Positions 15,904 to 25,400 of a DNA stretch of 64,000 nt are shown here, in pieces. The position numbers and the translations under genes are program-made. The notes beneath the pieces were generated by a model. That model saw only the letters and a program-made list of their open reading frames with translations, searched no databases and was not told the origin of the DNA. Source of the DNA: Burkholderia puraquae (GTDB lineage: Bacteria > Pseudomonadota > Gammaproteobacteria > Burkholderiales > Burkholderiaceae); NCBI RefSeq assembly GCF_002099195.1, contig NZ_NBYX01000001.1:287828-351827 (forward strand), in the 5' to 3' direction. The number at the start of each line of letters is the position of its first letter. The stretch's first letter is position 1.

Positions 15904-16496
15904 GACTGGGGTGACGCGTCGAGCAGTTGCCGCGCGACGTCGACGATGCGCAGGCCCTGATCCATCGCGCGCTTGCGCAGCGCTGCGTACGCGTCGTGTT
16001 CGGACAGCTTGCGCTGGTCCATCAGCAGGCGCTTCGCGCGGTCGATCAGCTTGCGTTCAGCGAGTTCGCGCTCGACGTCGGCAAGCCGGCGGCGCAGCGC
16101 ATCGTCGTGCGAGAAGCGGGCGAGCGCGACTTCGAGAATCGGCGCGAGGCGCTCGGCCGACAGCCCTTCGACGAGATATGCGCTGACGCCGGCGCCGACG
16201 GCCGCGCGGATCAGCGACTGGTTCGAGTCGTGGCTGAACATCAGCACGGGGCGTGGCGCGGTGGCGTGCATGACCGCGAGCTGCTCGAGCGTGTCGCGCG
16301 ACGGCGAATCGGTATCGATGATCACGACGTCGGGATGCTGCTCCTCGACGGCTGCCGGCAGGCGCGCGGGCGTTGCGACGTCGTTCAGCATCTCGTAGCC
16401 GAGGTGCGCGAGCGCGTCGCCGAGTTCGCCGATCGGTTTGTCGGTGTCGGTGACGAGCAGCACGCGCAGGCGGGTGGAAGAAGCAGACGTACTCAT
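15900..16496 (-). CDS. nasT: NasT-type ANTAR antitermination regulator
   Basis: A 198-residue response-regulator-like protein. The N-terminal receiver domain (about 10-125) keeps the fold (RVLLVTDTD, DVVIIDTDSPSRDTLEQL). The C-terminal ANTAR domain (about 132-192) has the RNA-binding helices ELAERKLIDRAKRLLMDQRKLSEHDAYAALRKRAMD. ANTAR proteins bind paired hexaloop hairpins and prevent formation of a downstream terminator; exactly such hairpins precede narK. Freed from NasS by nitrate, it should allow readthrough into narK-nirBD-nasA. The ATG at 16496 is used; a start at 16538 is possible but adds non-conserved residues. Confidence 0.92.
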   Translation of the reverse strand: MSTSASSTRLRVLLVTDTDKPIGELGDALAHLGYEMLNDVATPARLPAAVEEQHPDVVIIDTDSPSRDTLEQLAVMHATAPRPVLMFSHDSNQSLIRAAVGAGVSAYLVEGLSAERLAPILEVALARFSHDDALRRRLADVERELAERKLIDRAKRLLMDQRKLSEHDAYAALRKRAMDQGLRIVDVARQLLDASPQS

Positions 16497-16661
16497 GACG
16501 CGAACGGAGGCGGCGAAATCGTGGCGCGATGCGAGCATCGGGGGCTGCGACGCCGTGCGGACATCGTGTCGGTGCCGCGCGCGGCGGCCCGGCGGCCGGC
16601 GAGAACGGTGCCGCTGTCTTCATGATAGGTGGGCGGCCGGTGCCGCGTGGTGTCGCGCATG

Positions 16662-17432
16662 CTACGCGGCCCGGGACAACGCCGTTGCCACCGCGGCGCC
16701 CGCATCCGGAACGGCTTGCACGGCCGCTTCGCCGATCGCGCCGCCGACGAGGATCACGGCCGGGCTGCCGAGCCGCGCTTCGGCGATGCCGCGCGCGAGC
16801 GCGCCGAGCGTGCCGGTCCAGCGGCGTTCGTCCGGCGTGCCGGCCCATTGCACGGCTGCTGCCGGCGTCGAAGGCGGCAGCGCGGCGAGCAGGCCGGCGG
16901 CAATGCTGTCGACGCGGCTCATCCCCATGTAGATCGCGAGGGTGGTGCCGGTTGCCGCGAGCCGCGCCCAGTCGGGTTCGCCGTGGTCCTGGCGGTGCGC
17001 GGTGACGAACGTGACGCCCTGGCAATGCTCGCGGTGCGTGAGCGAGATGCCGAGGCTCGCGGCGGCCGCGAAGCCCGACGAGATGCCGTTGACGATCTCG
17101 ACCGGAATCGCGGCGGCGCGCAGCGACGCGAGTTCTTCGCCGGCACGCCCGAACAGCAGCGCATCGCCGCCTTTCACGCGCACCACGTGCGCGCCGCGCA
17201 GCGCGTAGCGGCGCATCAGCTTCTCGATGAATACCTGCGGCGTGGAGCGGCAGCCGCCGCGCTTGCCGACGCGGATCACGCGTGCCTGCGGCGCGAGTTC
17301 GACGATGCCGGGCGCGACGAGATCGTCGAGCAGCAGCACGTCGGCAGCGGCCAGCGCCTTCACGGCCTTCAGCGTGAGGAGATCGGGATCGCCGGGGCCG
17401 GCGCCCAGCAGCGTGACTTTGCCTGTCGTCAT
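16662..17432 (-). CDS. cobA: uroporphyrinogen-III C-methyltransferase
   Basis: A 256-residue SAM-dependent SUMT enzyme that methylates uroporphyrinogen III at C2 and C7 to precorrin-2, the precursor of siroheme and cobalamin. Signature motifs: LLGAGPGDPDLLTLKA (SAM loop), VIRVGKRGG, VVRVKGGDALLFGRAGEE, and EIVNGISSGFAAAASLGISLTHRE. NirB and the CysI-type reductase in this window both need siroheme, so its place beside the nitrate operon fits siroheme supply. The ATG at 17432 is used; MQAALEHDM at 17456 is an alternative. It is divergent from narK, so the NtrC sites between them might also serve it. Confidence 0.93.
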   Translation of the reverse strand: MTTGKVTLLGAGPGDPDLLTLKAVKALAAADVLLLDDLVAPGIVELAPQARVIRVGKRGGCRSTPQVFIEKLMRRYALRGAHVVRVKGGDALLFGRAGEELASLRAAAIPVEIVNGISSGFAAAASLGISLTHREHCQGVTFVTAHRQDHGEPDWARLAATGTTLAIYMGMSRVDSIAAGLLAALPPSTPAAAVQWAGTPDERRWTGTLGALARGIAEARLGSPAVILVGGAIGEAAVQAVPDAGAAVATALSRAA

Positions 17433-17795
17433 GTCGTGTTCCAGTGCCGCCTGCATGCGGCGGTCGATAGCGCGTTGTCTTGCGCGGCGGCGCCGGGCGG
17501 TCGAAACGCAACGGCATCCGGCCGTGCCGCGCACGGGAGGGACACCGTTGTCCTGATCGGCCCGCCGGTACGACGGACATGGTTTGCGGGGACAGCCCAC
17601 CGGCGCCGTTGCCGGTGTCATGCATCGGGTTCAGCAATATCCGGGCCAACCGCCCTGGCACGTCGCACTGGCGCGGCGGAATCGGCGCGCACCGCGCCGC
17701 GCGATGGCCTCGCGTGCGCATGCGGCCGCCGTGCACGGGCAGCCGCAATGCGGTATCGGCGTGCGTCGTGCCCCGTCAGCGCGCACCGCGATGTC

Positions 17796-17831
17796 GCACG
17801 GCGACAGTGCTGCAGCGCACCACATCTGTGC
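17796..17831 (+). promoter_or_regulatory. two candidate NtrC enhancer sites
   Basis: GCACGGCGACAGTGC (17796-17810) and GCACCACATCTGTGC (17817-17831) both fit the NtrC core GCAC-N7-GTGC. Their centres are 21 bp apart, two helical turns, and lie about 110-130 bp upstream of the sigma-54 promoter, as expected for an NtrC enhancer. The other bases between 17433 and 17932 hold no supported gene. Confidence 0.65.
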
Positions 17832-17932
17832 CTCGCTGCATCACGGCGCATCGTGTGCCGCGTGTCGCCGCGCGTCGCACGACGCCCGTCGCGCCTTGCA
17901 CGGCGGGGCTGCGGGCCCGATTCGCGTCGATA

Positions 17933-17947
17933 TGGCACGGCGTTTGC
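17933..17947 (+). promoter_or_regulatory. sigma-54 promoter of the nitrate assimilation operon
   Basis: TGGCACG (17933-17939), four bases, then TTGC (17944-17947) is an exact match to the -24/-12 consensus, with GG and GC separated by 10 bases. Transcription should begin near 17958, just before the first ANTAR hairpin. Confidence 0.85.
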
Positions 17948-17962
17948 GTAGGCTGGCTCGGG

Positions 17963-18037
17963 CGGATCAATGGCGATTCGTCCGGCAGTACCGATTACAG
18001 ACGCGCCCGGCAACGGGCTTCATGGGCAACGGCGTCC
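17963..18037 (+). promoter_or_regulatory. ANTAR target: two hexaloop hairpins
   Basis: Hairpin 1 has stem CGGATC/GATTCG (17963-17968, 17975-17980) with hexaloop AATGGC. Hairpin 2 has stem GGGC/GTCC (18024-18027, 18034-18037) with hexaloop AACGGC. Both loops have A at position 1 and G at position 4, the ANTAR recognition rule. The 3' half of hairpin 2 overlaps the 5' arm of the terminator (from 18031), so binding by NasT would block termination. The 43-base linker is long, and the stem of hairpin 2 is only four pairs including one G-U. Confidence 0.7.
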
Positions 18038-18083
18038 TACGCATCGGGTCTCGACGAGACCGGGTGCGCAGGACGCCGTTTTT
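18031..18083 (+). terminator. leader terminator upstream of narK
   Basis: GGCGTCCT (18031-18038) pairs with AGGACGCC (18070-18077), CGCA with TGCG, and the inner GGTCTC with GAGACC, followed by GTTTTT. The long hairpin ends 15 bases before the narK start and is the part of the leader that NasT should switch off. Confidence 0.85.
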
Positions 18084-18098
18084 CGTTTGGCGGATGAC

Positions 18099-19424
18099 AT
18101 GACCGACAAAGCTACCCGTATCGATCTCTTCAGCTTCCGCACCGCGCCGATGCGCGCGTTCCACCTGACGTGGATGGCGTTCTTCGTGTGCTTCTTCGCA
18201 TGGTTTGCGTGCGCACCGCTGATGCCGCTGATCGCGCGCGAATTCCACCTGACAGCGGCACAGGTCGCCAACATCAATATCGCGGCCGTGGCCGCGACGA
18301 TCGCCGTGCGGCTGCTGGTCGGCCCGCTGTGCGACCGCTTCGGCCCGCGCCGCGTGTACGTCGGCCTGCTGCTGCTCGGCGCGATCCCCGTGTTCGCCGT
18401 GTCGTTCACGCACGACTACCTGTCGTTCCTGATCTGCCGGCTCGGCATCGGCGCGATCGGCGCGGGCTTCGTGATCACGCAGTACCACACGTCGGTGATG
18501 TTCGCGCCGAACGTGGTCGGCACCGCAAACGCGACGACGGCCGGCTGGGGCAACGCCGGCGCGGGCGCGACGCAGGCGCTGATGCCGCTGCTCGTCGCCG
18601 CCGGCCTGATGCTCGGCTTCGGCGAGGATTCGTCGTGGCGTATCGCGCTGGTCGTGCCGGGCGCCGCGATGCTCGTGATGGCCTGGGCGTACTGGCGCTT
18701 CACGCAGGATTGCCCGCAAGGCGACTTCGTCGCGCTGCGCAAGGAAGGCGTGACGGTCGACAGCGGCAAGAAGGGCGGCTGGGCGAGCTTCTTCGCGGCC
18801 TGCGGCAACTATCGCGTGTGGATGCTGTTCGTCACGTACGGCGCGTGCTTCGGCGTCGAGGTGTTCATCCACAACATCGCCGCGCTGTACTACGTCGATC
18901 ACTTCAGCCTGTCGCTGAAGGACGCAGGTTTCGCGGTCGGCCTGTTCGGGCTGCTCGCGTTGTTTGCCCGCGCGCTCGGCGGCTGGCTGTCCGACAAGAT
19001 CGCCGCGCGCCGCAGCCTCGATGTGCGCGCGATGCTGCTGTGCGCGCTGATCGTCGGCGAAGGGCTCGGGCTGGTCTGGTTCTCGTATGCGCAAAGCGTC
19101 GGCATCGCACTTGTCGCGATGCTCACCTTCGGCCTCTTCACGCACATGGCCTGCGGTGCGACCTACGCGCTGGTGCCGTTCATCGATCGCAAGGCACTCG
19201 GCGGCGTTGCGGGGATCGTCGGCGCGGGCGGCAACGTCGGTGCGGTGGCCGCGAGCTTCCTGCTGAAAGGCGTCGGCGACGTGCAGCACACGCTGAGCCT
19301 GCTCGGGCTGGCTGTCACCGCGACCGCGCTGTGCGCGATGGCCGTGCGCTTCAGCGAAGAACACAAGGCACGCGAAGCCGAGCTGCGCGACCGCGCACTG
19401 GCTGCCAGCGGCGTCGCGAACTGA
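18099..19424 (+). CDS. narK: NarK/NasA-type nitrate/nitrite MFS transporter
   Basis: A 441-residue, 12-TM transporter of the nitrate/nitrite porter family. Nitrate signature segments are visible: the NNP-like GNAGAGATQALMP in TM5 and GAGGNVGAVAAS in TM11, plus conserved arginines in the RLLVGPLCDRFGPRR loop. It imports nitrate (and may export nitrite) for assimilation. First gene of narK-nirB-nirD-nasA (gaps 21, 38 and 16 bp). Controlled by the upstream sigma-54/NtrC promoter and the NasT-dependent terminator. ATG 18099 is the only sensible start after the terminator; its ribosome binding site (GGCGG) is weak. Confidence 0.93.
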   Translation: MTDKATRIDLFSFRTAPMRAFHLTWMAFFVCFFAWFACAPLMPLIAREFHLTAAQVANINIAAVAATIAVRLLVGPLCDRFGPRRVYVGLLLLGAIPVFAVSFTHDYLSFLICRLGIGAIGAGFVITQYHTSVMFAPNVVGTANATTAGWGNAGAGATQALMPLLVAAGLMLGFGEDSSWRIALVVPGAAMLVMAWAYWRFTQDCPQGDFVALRKEGVTVDSGKKGGWASFFAACGNYRVWMLFVTYGACFGVEVFIHNIAALYYVDHFSLSLKDAGFAVGLFGLLALFARALGGWLSDKIAARRSLDVRAMLLCALIVGEGLGLVWFSYAQSVGIALVAMLTFGLFTHMACGATYALVPFIDRKALGGVAGIVGAGGNVGAVAASFLLKGVGDVQHTLSLLGLAVTATALCAMAVRFSEEHKAREAELRDRALAASGVAN

Positions 19425-19445
19425 TCGACCGAAGGAAACGTCACC

Positions 19446-22043
19446 ATGAAAGTCATCGTCATCGGCCACGGCATGGTCGGCCACAAGCTCCTCGAATGCG
19501 TCGCGGCGGAAGCAGGCAGCGCGGGCGCGCTGCAGGTCACCGTGCTCGGCGAGGAACCGCGTCCGGCGTACGACCGCGTGCACCTGTCCGAATTCTTCGC
19601 GGGCAAGTCGGCGGACGACCTGTCGCTCGTCGAACCCGGCTTCTTCGAGCGTCATCCGCAGTTCGACCTGCGCCTGAACGCGCAAGTGGCATCGATCGAC
19701 CGCGCTGCGCATACGGTCACGCTCGCGTCGGGAGAAACACTCGCGTACGACAAGCTGGTGCTCGCGACGGGCTCGCGCCCGTTCGTGCCGCCGATGCCGG
19801 GGCACGATCGTGACGGCTGCTTCGTGTACCGGACGATCGAGGATCTCGAAGCGATGCAGGCGTGCGGCACGCATGCGAAGCGCGGCGTCGTGATCGGAGG
19901 CGGGCTGCTCGGCCTCGAATGCGCGAAGGCGCTGCGCGACATGGGGCTCGATACGCACGTCGTCGAATTCGCGCCGCGGCTGATGGCCGTGCAGGTCGAC
20001 GACGGCGGCGGCCGGATGCTGCGCGCAAAGATCGAGGCGCTCGGCGTGACCGTGCATACGGGCAAGAACACGCTGGAGATCGTCGATGGCGAGGCAGGCA
20101 CGCACCGGATGGCGTTCGCCGACGGCTCGCACCTCGACACCGACATGATCGTGTTCTCGGCCGGCATTCGTGCACGCGACGAACTGGCCCGCGCATGCGG
20201 GCTCGACATCGGCCCGCGCGGCGGCGTCGCGATCGACGACGCCTGCCGCACGAGCGACGCGGACATCTATGCGATCGGCGAATGCGCGGCCTGGAACGGC
20301 ATGGTGTACGGCCTCGTCGCACCCGGCTACGACATGGCGCGCGTGGTCGCGAAGCAGCTCGGCGGCGGTGCGAAGGGCGAGGCCGAAGCCGCATTCGCGG
20401 GCGCCGACATGAGCACGAAGCTGAAGCTGATGGGCGTGGACGTCGCGAGCATCGGCGACGCGCACGGCACGACGGCCGGCAGTCGCACCTACCAGTACGC
20501 GGACGAGCGCCGCCAGGTCTACAAGAAGCTCGTGGTGTCCGACTGCGGCAAGTTCCTGCACGGCGCGGTGATGGTCGGCGACGCAGCCGAGTACGGCACG
20601 TTGCTGCAGATGATGCTGAACCGCATCGAGCTGCCCGAGTCGCCGGAATTCCTGATCCTGCCGTCGTCTGGCGGCGTCGCGAAGCCGGCGATCGGCGTCG
20701 ACGCGCTGCCGGATGGCGCCCAGATCTGCTCGTGCAACAACGTGTCGAAGTCGCAGATCTGCACGGCGGTCGCAGACGGCGCGACGAGCCTCGGCGCGCT
20801 GAAGACGTGCACGGGCGCCGGCACGTCGTGCGGCGGCTGCGTGCCGCTCGTCACGCAGATCATGAAGGCCGAGATGAAGAAGCAGGGCCTCGCGGTCAAC
20901 AACCATCTGTGCGAGCACTTCCCGCATTCGCGCCAGGCGCTGTTCCACCTGATTCGCGTCGAGCGCATCACGACCTTCGACGAACTGCTCGCGAAGCATG
21001 GCCACGGCCTCGGCTGCGACGTGTGCAAGCCGGCCGTCGCGGGCATCCTCGCATCGTGCTTCAACGAGTTCGTGCTGAAGAAGGAGCACGCGAGCCTGCA
21101 GGATTCGAACGACTACTACCTCGCGAACATCCAGCGCGACGGCACGTACTCGGTCGTGCCGCGCATGCCGGGCGGCGAGGTCACGCCGGAAGGGCTAATC
21201 GCCGTGGGGCAGGTCGCAAAGAAGTACGGCCTTTACACGAAGATCACCGGCGGCCAGCGCGTCGACCTGTTCGGTGCGCGCGTCGAGCAGCTGCCGTCGA
21301 TCTGGGAGGAGCTGATCGCGGCCGGTTTCGAATCGGGCCACGCATACGGCAAGGCCCTGCGCACCGTGAAGTCGTGCGTCGGGTCGACGTGGTGCCGCTA
21401 TGGCGTCGACGATTCGGTTGGCCTCGCGATCGACCTGGAGAACCGCTACAAGGGGCTGCGCGCGCCGCACAAGATCAAGTTCGGCGTGTCCGGCTGCACG
21501 CGCGAGTGTGCGGAAGCGCAGGGCAAGGACGTCGGCATCATCGCGACCGAGAAGGGCTGGAACCTGTACGTGTGCGGCAACGGCGGGATGAAGCCGCGCC
21601 ACGCGGAACTGCTCGCGTCCGACCTCGACCGCGCCACGCTGGTCCGCTATATCGACCGCTTCCTGATGTTCTACGTGCGCACCGCCGACCGGCTGCAGCG
21701 CACCAGCGTGTGGCGCGACAACCTCGAAGGCGGCCTCGACTACCTGATCGACGTCGTCGTGCACGACCGGCTCGGGATCGGCGCCGAACTCGAAGCCGAC
21801 ATGCAGCACGTGGTCGACACCTACGAGTGCGAATGGAAGAAGGCCGTCACCGATCCCGACACGCGCAAGCGCTTCCGCCACTTCGTGAACAGCGACGCGC
21901 CGGATACGACCATCGAATTCGTCGAGACGCGCGGCCAGATCCGGCCCGCGACGCCCGGCGAACGTACGGGCGGCAAGCCCGTGTCGATTCCGGTCGTCGC
22001 CGTTGGCGCGACGCAAGCCGTAACCGAACCCGCAACCGCTTGA
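19446..22043 (+). CDS. nirB: assimilatory nitrite reductase large subunit
   Basis: An 865-residue NADH-dependent nitrite reductase catalytic subunit that reduces nitrite to ammonium in the cytoplasm. Domains: FAD/NAD(P)H oxidoreductase (about 1-320; VIGHGMVG, VVIGGGLLGLECA, AIGEC), BFD-like [2Fe-2S] (about 425-480; CSCNNVSKSQIC and GTSCGGC), ferredoxin-like half domains, and the siroheme/[4Fe-4S] site (STWCRYG near 643; GCTRECAEAQGKD near 683). All cluster cysteines are present. GAAGGAAA is a good ribosome binding site. CobA upstream supplies the siroheme precursor; NirD is the next gene. Confidence 0.96.
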   Translation: MKVIVIGHGMVGHKLLECVAAEAGSAGALQVTVLGEEPRPAYDRVHLSEFFAGKSADDLSLVEPGFFERHPQFDLRLNAQVASIDRAAHTVTLASGETLAYDKLVLATGSRPFVPPMPGHDRDGCFVYRTIEDLEAMQACGTHAKRGVVIGGGLLGLECAKALRDMGLDTHVVEFAPRLMAVQVDDGGGRMLRAKIEALGVTVHTGKNTLEIVDGEAGTHRMAFADGSHLDTDMIVFSAGIRARDELARACGLDIGPRGGVAIDDACRTSDADIYAIGECAAWNGMVYGLVAPGYDMARVVAKQLGGGAKGEAEAAFAGADMSTKLKLMGVDVASIGDAHGTTAGSRTYQYADERRQVYKKLVVSDCGKFLHGAVMVGDAAEYGTLLQMMLNRIELPESPEFLILPSSGGVAKPAIGVDALPDGAQICSCNNVSKSQICTAVADGATSLGALKTCTGAGTSCGGCVPLVTQIMKAEMKKQGLAVNNHLCEHFPHSRQALFHLIRVERITTFDELLAKHGHGLGCDVCKPAVAGILASCFNEFVLKKEHASLQDSNDYYLANIQRDGTYSVVPRMPGGEVTPEGLIAVGQVAKKYGLYTKITGGQRVDLFGARVEQLPSIWEELIAAGFESGHAYGKALRTVKSCVGSTWCRYGVDDSVGLAIDLENRYKGLRAPHKIKFGVSGCTRECAEAQGKDVGIIATEKGWNLYVCGNGGMKPRHAELLASDLDRATLVRYIDRFLMFYVRTADRLQRTSVWRDNLEGGLDYLIDVVVHDRLGIGAELEADMQHVVDTYECEWKKAVTDPDTRKRFRHFVNSDAPDTTIEFVETRGQIRPATPGERTGGKPVSIPVVAVGATQAVTEPATA

Positions 22044-22081
22044 CCCTGACCGACACCAGCGTCTTTTCCAAGGAGCCCGTC

Positions 22082-22429
22082 ATGAACGATCGTCTTCCGC
22101 TGTCCTGGACCCGCGTGTGCCCGCTCGACGACATCGTGCCGAACACCGGCGTGTGTGCACTCGTCAACGGCGAGCAGGTCGCGGTTTTTCACGTCGCGCA
22201 TGCCGAAGCAGGCGGCGTGTTCGCGATCGACAACGTCGATCCCGTGTCGCAGGCGGCCGTGATGTCGCGCGGGCTGATCGGCAGCCTCGGCGAGCGTGTC
22301 GTCGTCGCGTCGCCGCTGTACAAGCAGCATTTCGACCTGCGCACCGGCGAATGCCTCGAGGCGCCCGAGCAGTCGGTGAGCGCGTATCCGTCGCGGGTCG
22401 AGGACGGCTTCGTGTGGATCGCAGCCTGA
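22082..22429 (+). CDS. nirD: nitrite reductase small subunit
   Basis: A 115-residue Rieske-fold subunit of the NirBD nitrite reductase. The fold pattern (WTRVCPLDDI, VAVFHV, VFAIDNVDP, VVVASPLYKQHFDLRTGECL) is clear, but the Cys-His pairs that would bind a [2Fe-2S] cluster are missing, as is normal for NirD. It presumably stabilises NirB. The start is supported by AAGGAG seven bases before ATG 22082. Spaced 38 bp after nirB and 16 bp before nasA. Confidence 0.95.
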   Translation: MNDRLPLSWTRVCPLDDIVPNTGVCALVNGEQVAVFHVAHAEAGGVFAIDNVDPVSQAAVMSRGLIGSLGERVVVASPLYKQHFDLRTGECLEAPEQSVSAYPSRVEDGFVWIAA

Positions 22430-22445
22430 TCGCCCCGGAGCGCGC

Positions 22446-25400
22446 ATGACCGCCACCCCCGTCAAGAGCGTGTGCCCGTACTGCGGCGTCGGCTGCGGAA
22501 TGGTGCTGCACGTCGAGGATGGCGAAGTCGTCAAGGTATCCGGCGACGCCGACCATCCAACCAACTTCGGGCGGCTGTGCACGAAGGGCTCGTCGGCACA
22601 CGTCGCGTTGCGCCGCTCCGGGCGGCTCGATCGCGCGTTCGTGCGGCGCGCGCGGGAGGACGATCTCGTGCCGCTGCCGGCCCGCGACGCGATCGCCGAG
22701 ACTGCGCGCCGCATGCGCGCGGTGCTCGACGCGCACGGCCCGGATGCCGTGTCGTTCTACGTATCGGGGCAGATGTCGATCGAGGCGCAATACCTCGTCA
22801 ACAAGCTCGCGAAGGGCTTTGTCGGCACCAACAACATCGAGTCGAACTCGCGCCTCTGCATGGCGAGCGCGAGCACCGGCTACAAGCAGTCGCTCGGCGC
22901 GGACGGCCCGCCCGGGTCGTACCAGGATTTCGATCGCGCGAACCTGTTCTTCGTGATCGGCGCGAACATGGCCGACTGCCATCCGATCCTGTTCCTGAGG
23001 ATGATGGATCGCGTGAAGGCCGGCGCGAAGCTGATCGTCGTCGATCCGCGCCGCACGGGCACGGCCGACAAGGCCGACCTGTTCCTGCAGATCCGGCCGG
23101 GCACCGATCTCGCGCTGACCAACGGGCTGCTGCACCTGCTGCATGCGAACGGCCGCACCGACGGCGCGTTCATCGATGCGTACACCGAAGGCTGGGACGC
23201 GATGCCCGCGTTCCTCGCCGACTACACGCCCGAGCGCGTCGCGGCGATCACGGGGCTCGCGGAGGCCGATCTCCGCACCGCCGCGCAATGGATCGGCGAC
23301 GCGCAGGAATGGATGAGCTGCTGGACGATGGGGCTCAACCAGAGCACGCACGGCGTGTGGAACACCAACGCGATCTGCAACCTGCATCTCGCCACGGGCA
23401 AGATCTGCCGCACCGGCAGCGGCCCGTTCTCGCTGACCGGCCAGCCGAACGCGATGGGTGGCCGCGAGATGGGCTACATGGGCCCCGGGCTGCCGGGCCA
23501 GCGCTCGGTGGCGTCCGACGAAGATCGCCGGTTCGTCGAGAACCTGTGGCGCGTGCCGGCCGGCACGCTGCGCAAGGAGACGGGGCAAGGCACGGTCGAC
23601 CTGTTCTCGCGGATGGCGGCCGGCGATATCAAGGCATGCTGGATCGTCTGCACGAACCCGGTTGCAACCGTGCCGAACCGGCAGAACGTGATCGCTGGGT
23701 TGCAGGCCGCCGAGCTCGTGATCGCGCAGGATGCATTCCTCGACACCGAGACCAACCGCTACGTGGACATCCTGCTGCCCGGCGCGCTGTGGGCCGAGGG
23801 CGACGGCGTGATGATCAACTCCGAGCGCAACATGACGCTGATGCGCGCGGCGGTCGCGCCGCCGGGCGACGCGCTGCCCGACTGGCGCATCGTCGCGGAA
23901 GTCGCGCGCGCGATGGGCTTCGGCGATGCGTTCGACTATGCGTCGGCGGCCGACGTGTTCGACGAAATCGTCCGCTTCTCGAATCCGGCGACCGGCTACG
24001 ACCTGCGCGGCGCGAGCCACGCGGCGCTGCGCGACGGGCCCGTGCAGTGGCCGGTCGCACCGGGCACCGCGCGCGAGCGGCACCCGATCCGCTACCTGAA
24101 CGACGGCGTGAGCCAGCCGCTGCGCGCGGCCGCCGGCGGCAACGACGCGCCGCGCATTGCGTTCCCGACGCCGTCGGGCAAGGCGCGCTTCTTCGCGCGG
24201 CCGCATGTCGATCCGGCCGAGCTGCCCGACGACACGTTCCCGATCGTGCTGAACACGGGGCGGCTGCAGCATCAATGGCACACGATGACGAAGACGGGCA
24301 AGGTCGCGATGCTGAACAAGCTCAACCCGCGCCCGTTCGTCGAGCTGCACCCGGACGATGCGAGCGCGCTCGGCATCGCCGCGAAGGACAGCGTCGAGAT
24401 CCGCTCGGCGCGCGGCCGCGCGGTGCTGCCGGCCGTCGTGACCGAGCGCGTGCAGCGCGGCAACTGCTTCGCGCCGATGCACTGGAACGACGTGTACGGC
24501 GACGACCTGTGCATCAACGCGGTGACGAACGACGCGATCGATCCCGAATCGCAGCAACCCGAACTGAAATACTGCGCGGTCGCGCTCCGGCGCGTCGAGA
24601 CCGATGCGTTCGCGTCCGCCGACGAAGAAACGGCGCAACCGGATGCCCGCGCCGACGACGTGCGGCCCGCACCGGCGCGGGTGCAGGCGACTGCTTCACA
24701 GGAATCCGACATGGCAGACATCGACACTTTCGCGGCCGCGCTCGGCGTGGCCGACCTCGCGCCGCCACCGTTGACGGACACCGAACGGCTGTACGTGGCC
24801 GGCCTCGTGAGCGGGCTGAAGGCGAGCGCCGGCCGGCGCGAAGGCAGCGTGCCCGTGCTGCCCGCCAGCGCGCCGTTGACGCCGCCGGTGCGGTTCTGGC
24901 TCGACGGGATGCTCGCGGGCCTGTTCAGCCGCTCGCTGCCCGTCAGTGGGCAGATCGCCGCGGCGCCCGCGCTGCCGGCCGACGCTGCCGCATCCGGCGG
25001 CGTGCGGATCGTGCGCACGCGGCCGAAGGTCGTGCTGCTGTGGGCATCGCAGACGGGCAACATCGAATCATTGACCGAGGATTACGCGACGCAGCTGATG
25101 AACGCGGGCTTCGAGATCCGCACGGCGTGCATGTCCGACTATCCGGTGGCGTCGCTGGCCGGCGCGCAATACGTGCTGCTGATGACGAGCACGTTCGGCG
25201 ACGGCGACGCGCCCGACAACGGCAGCGAATTCTGGGAAGCGCTGCAGGCCGGCAGCGCCGCGCGCCTCGACGGCGTGCACTTCGCGGTGCTCGCGTTCGG
25301 CGATCGCAACTACGACCAGTTCTGCGGCCATGGCCGCCGGCTCGACGCGCGGCTCGCGGAACTCGGCGCGGCGCGTCTCTGCGCGCGCGTCGATTGCGAC

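Noticed and set aside
18005-18018. GCCCG-GCAA-CGGGC hairpin as an ANTAR hairpin
   Set aside because: The loop has four bases, or six if the closing pair opens (GGCAAC), and lacks A1/G4; it may be a structural spacer between the two proper hairpins.
17967-21089. A 1040-codon open frame on the minus strand opposite narK and nirB
   Set aside because: It is antisense to two strongly conserved genes; its translation is Arg/Ala/His-rich without domains, as expected for antisense frames in GC-rich DNA.
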